Source: Candidatus Riflebacteria bacterium HGW-Riflebacteria-1
GTDB taxonomy: Bacteria > Muiribacteriota > Ozemobacteria > Ozemobacterales > Ozemobacteraceae
Assembly: GCA_002839445.1 (NCBI GenBank)
Contig: PGYB01000025.1
Coordinates: 37,525 to 101,524, forward strand
Length of the DNA stretch: 64,000 nucleotides
Direction of reading: 5' to 3'
This document shows positions 61,497 through 64,000 of the stretch, in pieces. The notes below the pieces were generated by a model that was not told where the DNA came from, searched no databases, and saw nothing but the letters and a program-made list of their open reading frames with translations. The position numbers and the translations under genes were made by a program. Position 1 is the stretch's first letter, and every line of letters begins with the position of its first letter.

Positions 61497-62837
61497 ATGG
61501 CAATTAAAACTATCATCATGGGCGCCGCCGGGCGCGACTTCCACAACTTTAACATGGTTTATCGTAATAACCCTGTTTATGATGTGGTAGCATTCACAGC
61601 AGCGCAGATTCCTGACATCGACGGCCGTGTATACCCGGCTTCTCTTTCAGGAAAGGGCTACCCCAAAGGCATCCCGATCGAGTCTGAAGATAAGCTTCTT
61701 GACCTGATCAAAAAACACAAGGTCGAAGAAGTTGTGTTTTCTTATAGTGATGTTCCGCACGAAGTCGTTATGCATCACGCCAGCAAGGTAATTGCCGCCG
61801 GAGCTTCTTTCAAGATGCTCGGCTACAACCAGACTGCAATCAAATGTGCCAAGCCGGTCATTTCAGTTTGCGCGGTGAGAACTGGTTGCGGTAAGTCACA
61901 GACTACCCGTGCCGTTGTTAAGGCTCTCAAGGCTCAGGGCCTCAAAGTCGTTTCAATCAGACATCCGATGCCCTATGGCGACCTCGAAAAACAGGTCTGC
62001 CAGCGTTTTGCTGATTACAAAGATCTCGATAAGCACAAATGCACCATCGAAGAACGAGAAGAATATGAACCACACATCGATATGGGTGCGGTTATCTATT
62101 CTGGCGTAGACTATCAGGAAATCGCCCGCAACGCTGAAAAAGAAGCTGACGTAATCATCTGGGATGGCGGCAACAATGACCTGCCGTTCTTCGAATCAGA
62201 CCTCAAGATCGTTGTTGTTGATCCACATCGCCCTGGCCACGAAATGTCTTATCACCCGGGCGAAGCCAACATATACACTGCTGATATCGTTGTAATCAAC
62301 AAGATCGATTCAGCTTATCCAGAGTGTGTAAATGAAGTGCGCGAAAATGTCATGTTCATGAATCCTAATTGTCGCATCATCGATGCTGCCAGCCCGATTT
62401 TCGTCGAAGGCTGGGAAAAGATCAGAGGCAAGAGGGTAGTGGTTGTAGAAGACGGTCCGACTCTCACTCACGGTGAAATGACTATTGGTGCCGGCATCGT
62501 CGCTGCCCAGCGCTATGGCGCCGGTGAAATTGTAGATCCCAAGCCATTCTTCAAGGGCACTCTGCTGGAAGCTCTCAACAAGTACCCGCACATTGGCGAT
62601 CTGGTGCCCGCTCTCGGTTATGGTGCCAAGCAGGTTGGCGATCTCGAAAAGACCCTCAACTCATGTGAATGCGATCTGATCATCTCGGCAACACCGATTG
62701 ATCTTACACGCGTTCTGAAGATTAAGAAACCTTGCCTGCGCGTTGCATATGAACTGCAGGAAATTGGCAAGCCGACCGTTGCAGATCTCGTCGGTGAATT
62801 TATTCAGAAGAAGTTCAAAAAGAGTTCTAAAAAATAA
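61497..62837 (+). CDS. cyclic 2,3-diphosphoglycerate synthetase-like P-loop protein
   Basis: A 446-residue protein of the COG2403 type. N-terminal MAIKTIIMGAAGRDFHNFN and VYDVVAFTAAQIPDIDGR form a Rossmann part (1-125). A P-loop follows in CAVRTGCGKSQTTRAV (about residues 123-138), then switch-like VIIWDGGNNDLPF, VVDPHRPGHE and VVINKID. The archaeal enzyme makes cyclic 2,3-diphosphoglycerate, a stabilising solute. Bacterial members exist and their role is mostly untested, so the product should be treated as uncertain. An AAAGGA lies upstream of the ATG. It ends before a strong terminator. Confidence 0.85.
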   Translation: MAIKTIIMGAAGRDFHNFNMVYRNNPVYDVVAFTAAQIPDIDGRVYPASLSGKGYPKGIPIESEDKLLDLIKKHKVEEVVFSYSDVPHEVVMHHASKVIAAGASFKMLGYNQTAIKCAKPVISVCAVRTGCGKSQTTRAVVKALKAQGLKVVSIRHPMPYGDLEKQVCQRFADYKDLDKHKCTIEEREEYEPHIDMGAVIYSGVDYQEIARNAEKEADVIIWDGGNNDLPFFESDLKIVVVDPHRPGHEMSYHPGEANIYTADIVVINKIDSAYPECVNEVRENVMFMNPNCRIIDAASPIFVEGWEKIRGKRVVVVEDGPTLTHGEMTIGAGIVAAQRYGAGEIVDPKPFFKGTLLEALNKYPHIGDLVPALGYGAKQVGDLEKTLNSCECDLIISATPIDLTRVLKIKKPCLRVAYELQEIGKPTVADLVGEFIQKKFKKSSKK

Positions 62838-62859
62838 GTTCTAATCTGTTTTATCGCAG

Positions 62860-62897
62860 CAGCCGCCAGAAACAATGCTTCTGGCGGCTGTTTTTTT
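62860..62897 (+). terminator. Rho-independent terminator
   Basis: CAGCCGCCAGAA and TTCTGGCGGCTG pair perfectly around seven bases and are followed by seven Ts, 23 bases after the stop of the preceding gene. Confidence 0.93.
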
Positions 62898-62912
62898 ACA
62901 GCAATATCGAGT

Positions 62913-62941
62913 TTGCCAAGCGCTGCGTATTGTGATAGACT
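62913..62941 (+). promoter_or_regulatory. sigma-70-like promoter of the TlpA-like gene
   Basis: TTGCCA, a 17-base spacer and TAGACT lie 41 bases before the ATG at 62982. Confidence 0.5.
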
Positions 62942-62981
62942 GCTTGCAGATTGCCCAGAGTTAAGGAGAATCATTAACAGT

Positions 62982-63557
62982 ATGCGCAAAACACTTTTCT
63001 GTCTTATTCTTGTCAGTATTTTCACGTTCTCAGGCGCTTTTGCGGCTTTTGCAGCCGACAGCAAAATTCCTACCAGTATGGTTACTATCGGGGAGGGCGA
63101 TGAACTGCTCGAACCCGAAGTTGAGCTTAAAATAGGCGACAAGGCTCCAGAATTTTCATTGCCGAACCTTTCCACTGATAAAATGGAACATTTAAAAGAT
63201 TATCTCGGCAAGCCGACTATTCTTTTCTTTATTCAGAGCGCCTGCTACTCATGTTTGCAGGAAGCGAAGGCTTTGCAGGAACTCAAAACCAGTTATGGTG
63301 ACAAGATAAATATCGTGGCCGTTGGTGTTGATCTTCTTGGCAAGCCGATGCTGGTTTCCTGGGCTGCTCACAACAATATCAATTATCCCGTGCTGCTTGA
63401 TCCGATCTTTTCTGTGCCTGAAAAATACGGGTTTTCGTTTACTCCGAGTTCAGTCATAATCGACAAAGATGGCCTGATCTCTTTTATTCATGCCGGTTTC
63501 AGACCAGCTGATATCAAAATTATCGAAGACAAGGTCAAAGAGCTTCTCGGCAGCTGA
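62982..63557 (+). CDS. exported TlpA/peroxiredoxin-like thioredoxin-fold protein
   Basis: A 191-residue protein with a signal peptide (about 1-25, cut near AFAA). The AhpC/TSA-type start GDKAPEFSLPNLS and the active site ACYSCLQEAKAL (CxxC, about residues 88-91) are followed by NIVAVGVDLLG and YGFSFTPSSVIIDKDGLI, with the cis-Pro region. TlpA/ResA-like proteins keep periplasmic thiols reduced. The start at 62982 is chosen because it opens the signal peptide. The AAGGAG lies about 13 bases upstream, a bit far. Confidence 0.9.
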   Translation: MRKTLFCLILVSIFTFSGAFAAFAADSKIPTSMVTIGEGDELLEPEVELKIGDKAPEFSLPNLSTDKMEHLKDYLGKPTILFFIQSACYSCLQEAKALQELKTSYGDKINIVAVGVDLLGKPMLVSWAAHNNINYPVLLDPIFSVPEKYGFSFTPSSVIIDKDGLISFIHAGFRPADIKIIEDKVKELLGS

Positions 63558-63583
63558 CGCGTTCAATGTTTTAAAAACAATTT

Positions 63584-63622
63584 AAAGAGGGCTGTTTCCA
63601 GTTATGTGAAACAGCCCTCTTT
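63584..63622 (+). terminator. Rho-independent terminator
   Basis: AAAGAGGGCTGTTTC and GAAACAGCCCTCTTT form a long perfect stem with a 9-base loop after the TlpA-like gene. The T-run is short. Confidence 0.85.
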
Positions 63623-64000
63623 GTCGTTCTGGGGAGACTGCGTTTGCTTTATCATGCATCTTTCCGCAGTCCGCCCCAGGATGTGAATGATGTTCTGGCA
63701 CATCAGGAAAACCTGAACAATTTGCAGTAGTGCTTCAATCAGTGGCTAATTTTGTCAGAGAACCTTTATAAATGCCATGATCAGCTTGCTCAAGAAATAG
63801 TCCAGGCTAAAATATCTTTTGGAGTCCTCCTGCATGGGTCGATGTATTGTTGCTGGCGTTGCCGTAACAATTGTTCAATAATTGCCAGGCAGCGCTTTCA
63901 ACTAAATTGCATGAGAATTTCACTTATCAGCTGTTCAAATATTGCATTCGAAAAATGGCATAGAAATTGCGTACATTTCTGTTGCATTTGGTTTGAATAT
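63623..64000. other. gene-free window end, holds only a sigma-54 candidate
   Basis: No frame longer than about 60 codons and no RNA gene is visible in this AT-rich stretch. The only signal I see is the sigma-54-like site at 63956-63970, which would serve whatever lies beyond the window. Confidence 0.6.
63956..63970 (+). promoter_or_regulatory. candidate sigma-54 promoter at the window edge
   Basis: TGGCATA-GAAA-TTGC keeps the invariant GG and GC at the correct spacing and differs from the consensus at two positions in the -24 box. The gene it would drive is outside the window. Confidence 0.5.

Overview
This window reads as an ordinary chromosomal stretch (GC near 50 % by eye) of an uncultured, strictly anaerobic, diderm bacterium. 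The case for anaerobiosis is a complete Rnf complex (rnfCDGEAB), an adenosylcobalamin-dependent ribonucleotide reductase and a B12-binding radical SAM protein. The case for a diderm envelope is the exported lipoproteins, TPR proteins, an alpha-2-macroglobulin-like protein, RseC and PssA/Psd phosphatidylethanolamine synthesis. The gene mix recalls candidate phyla such as Riflebacteria, but this is an impression and no marker in the window settles it. I see no rRNA, tRNA, CRISPR array, prophage or transposase.

Layout. 1-4838: exported envelope proteins (partial alpha-2-macroglobulin-like protein, TPR proteins, a lipoprotein). 4839-5326: a repeat-rich gap with copy A of a tandem-hairpin element, then proS. 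6615-12462: a tightly packed minus-strand run (amidase, zinc-ribbon/OB protein, TctA-like permease, YdjM-like membrane hydrolase) that ends in an orphan Cas6e-like protein. 12536-20154: a DnaJ-type co-chaperone, two tandem HExxH metallopeptidases, then a minus-strand trio (B12/radical SAM, FmdB zinc ribbon, YgjP-like peptidase). 20155-21132: about 1 kb without a protein gene, holding a consensus sigma-54 promoter followed by an apparently non-coding unit and a terminator. 21133-28153: rseC, a small exported protein, plsY and the Rnf operon. 28402-32900: aat, a LysM amidase and a chemoreceptor. 32901-33511: copy B of the hairpin element. 33512-45090 (minus strand): an exported metallo-beta-lactamase-fold protein, then GAF-GGDEF, metG, tatD, aroB and nrdJ as one probable operon, and a glycosyltransferase. 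45590-57313 (plus strand): a glycosyltransferase, a Gld-type ABC system, an aminotransferase, serS, a clostripain-like lipoprotein, psd and pssA. 57387-63557: an exported OB-like protein, a DUF1232-like protein, an RNase Z-like hydrolase, an NtrC-type sigma-54 activator, a second FmdB protein, a cyclic 2,3-diphosphoglycerate synthetase-like protein and a TlpA-like thioredoxin.

How the parts connect. Rnf couples ferredoxin:NAD+ oxidoreduction to ion transport. PlsY, PssA and Psd supply phospholipid. Two amidases, the glycosyltransferases and the Gld-type ABC system act at the envelope. The NtrC-type activator and two sigma-54 promoter candidates show that sigma-54 regulation is used locally.

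The three items most worth a second look are: (i) the sigma-54-driven putative small RNA at about 20815-21111; (ii) the 167-nt two-module hairpin element present twice, with differences that largely keep the pairing; (iii) a Cas6e-like endoribonuclease, with the equivalent of catalytic His20, that has no CRISPR array or other cas gene nearby and sits at the end of an envelope-gene operon.
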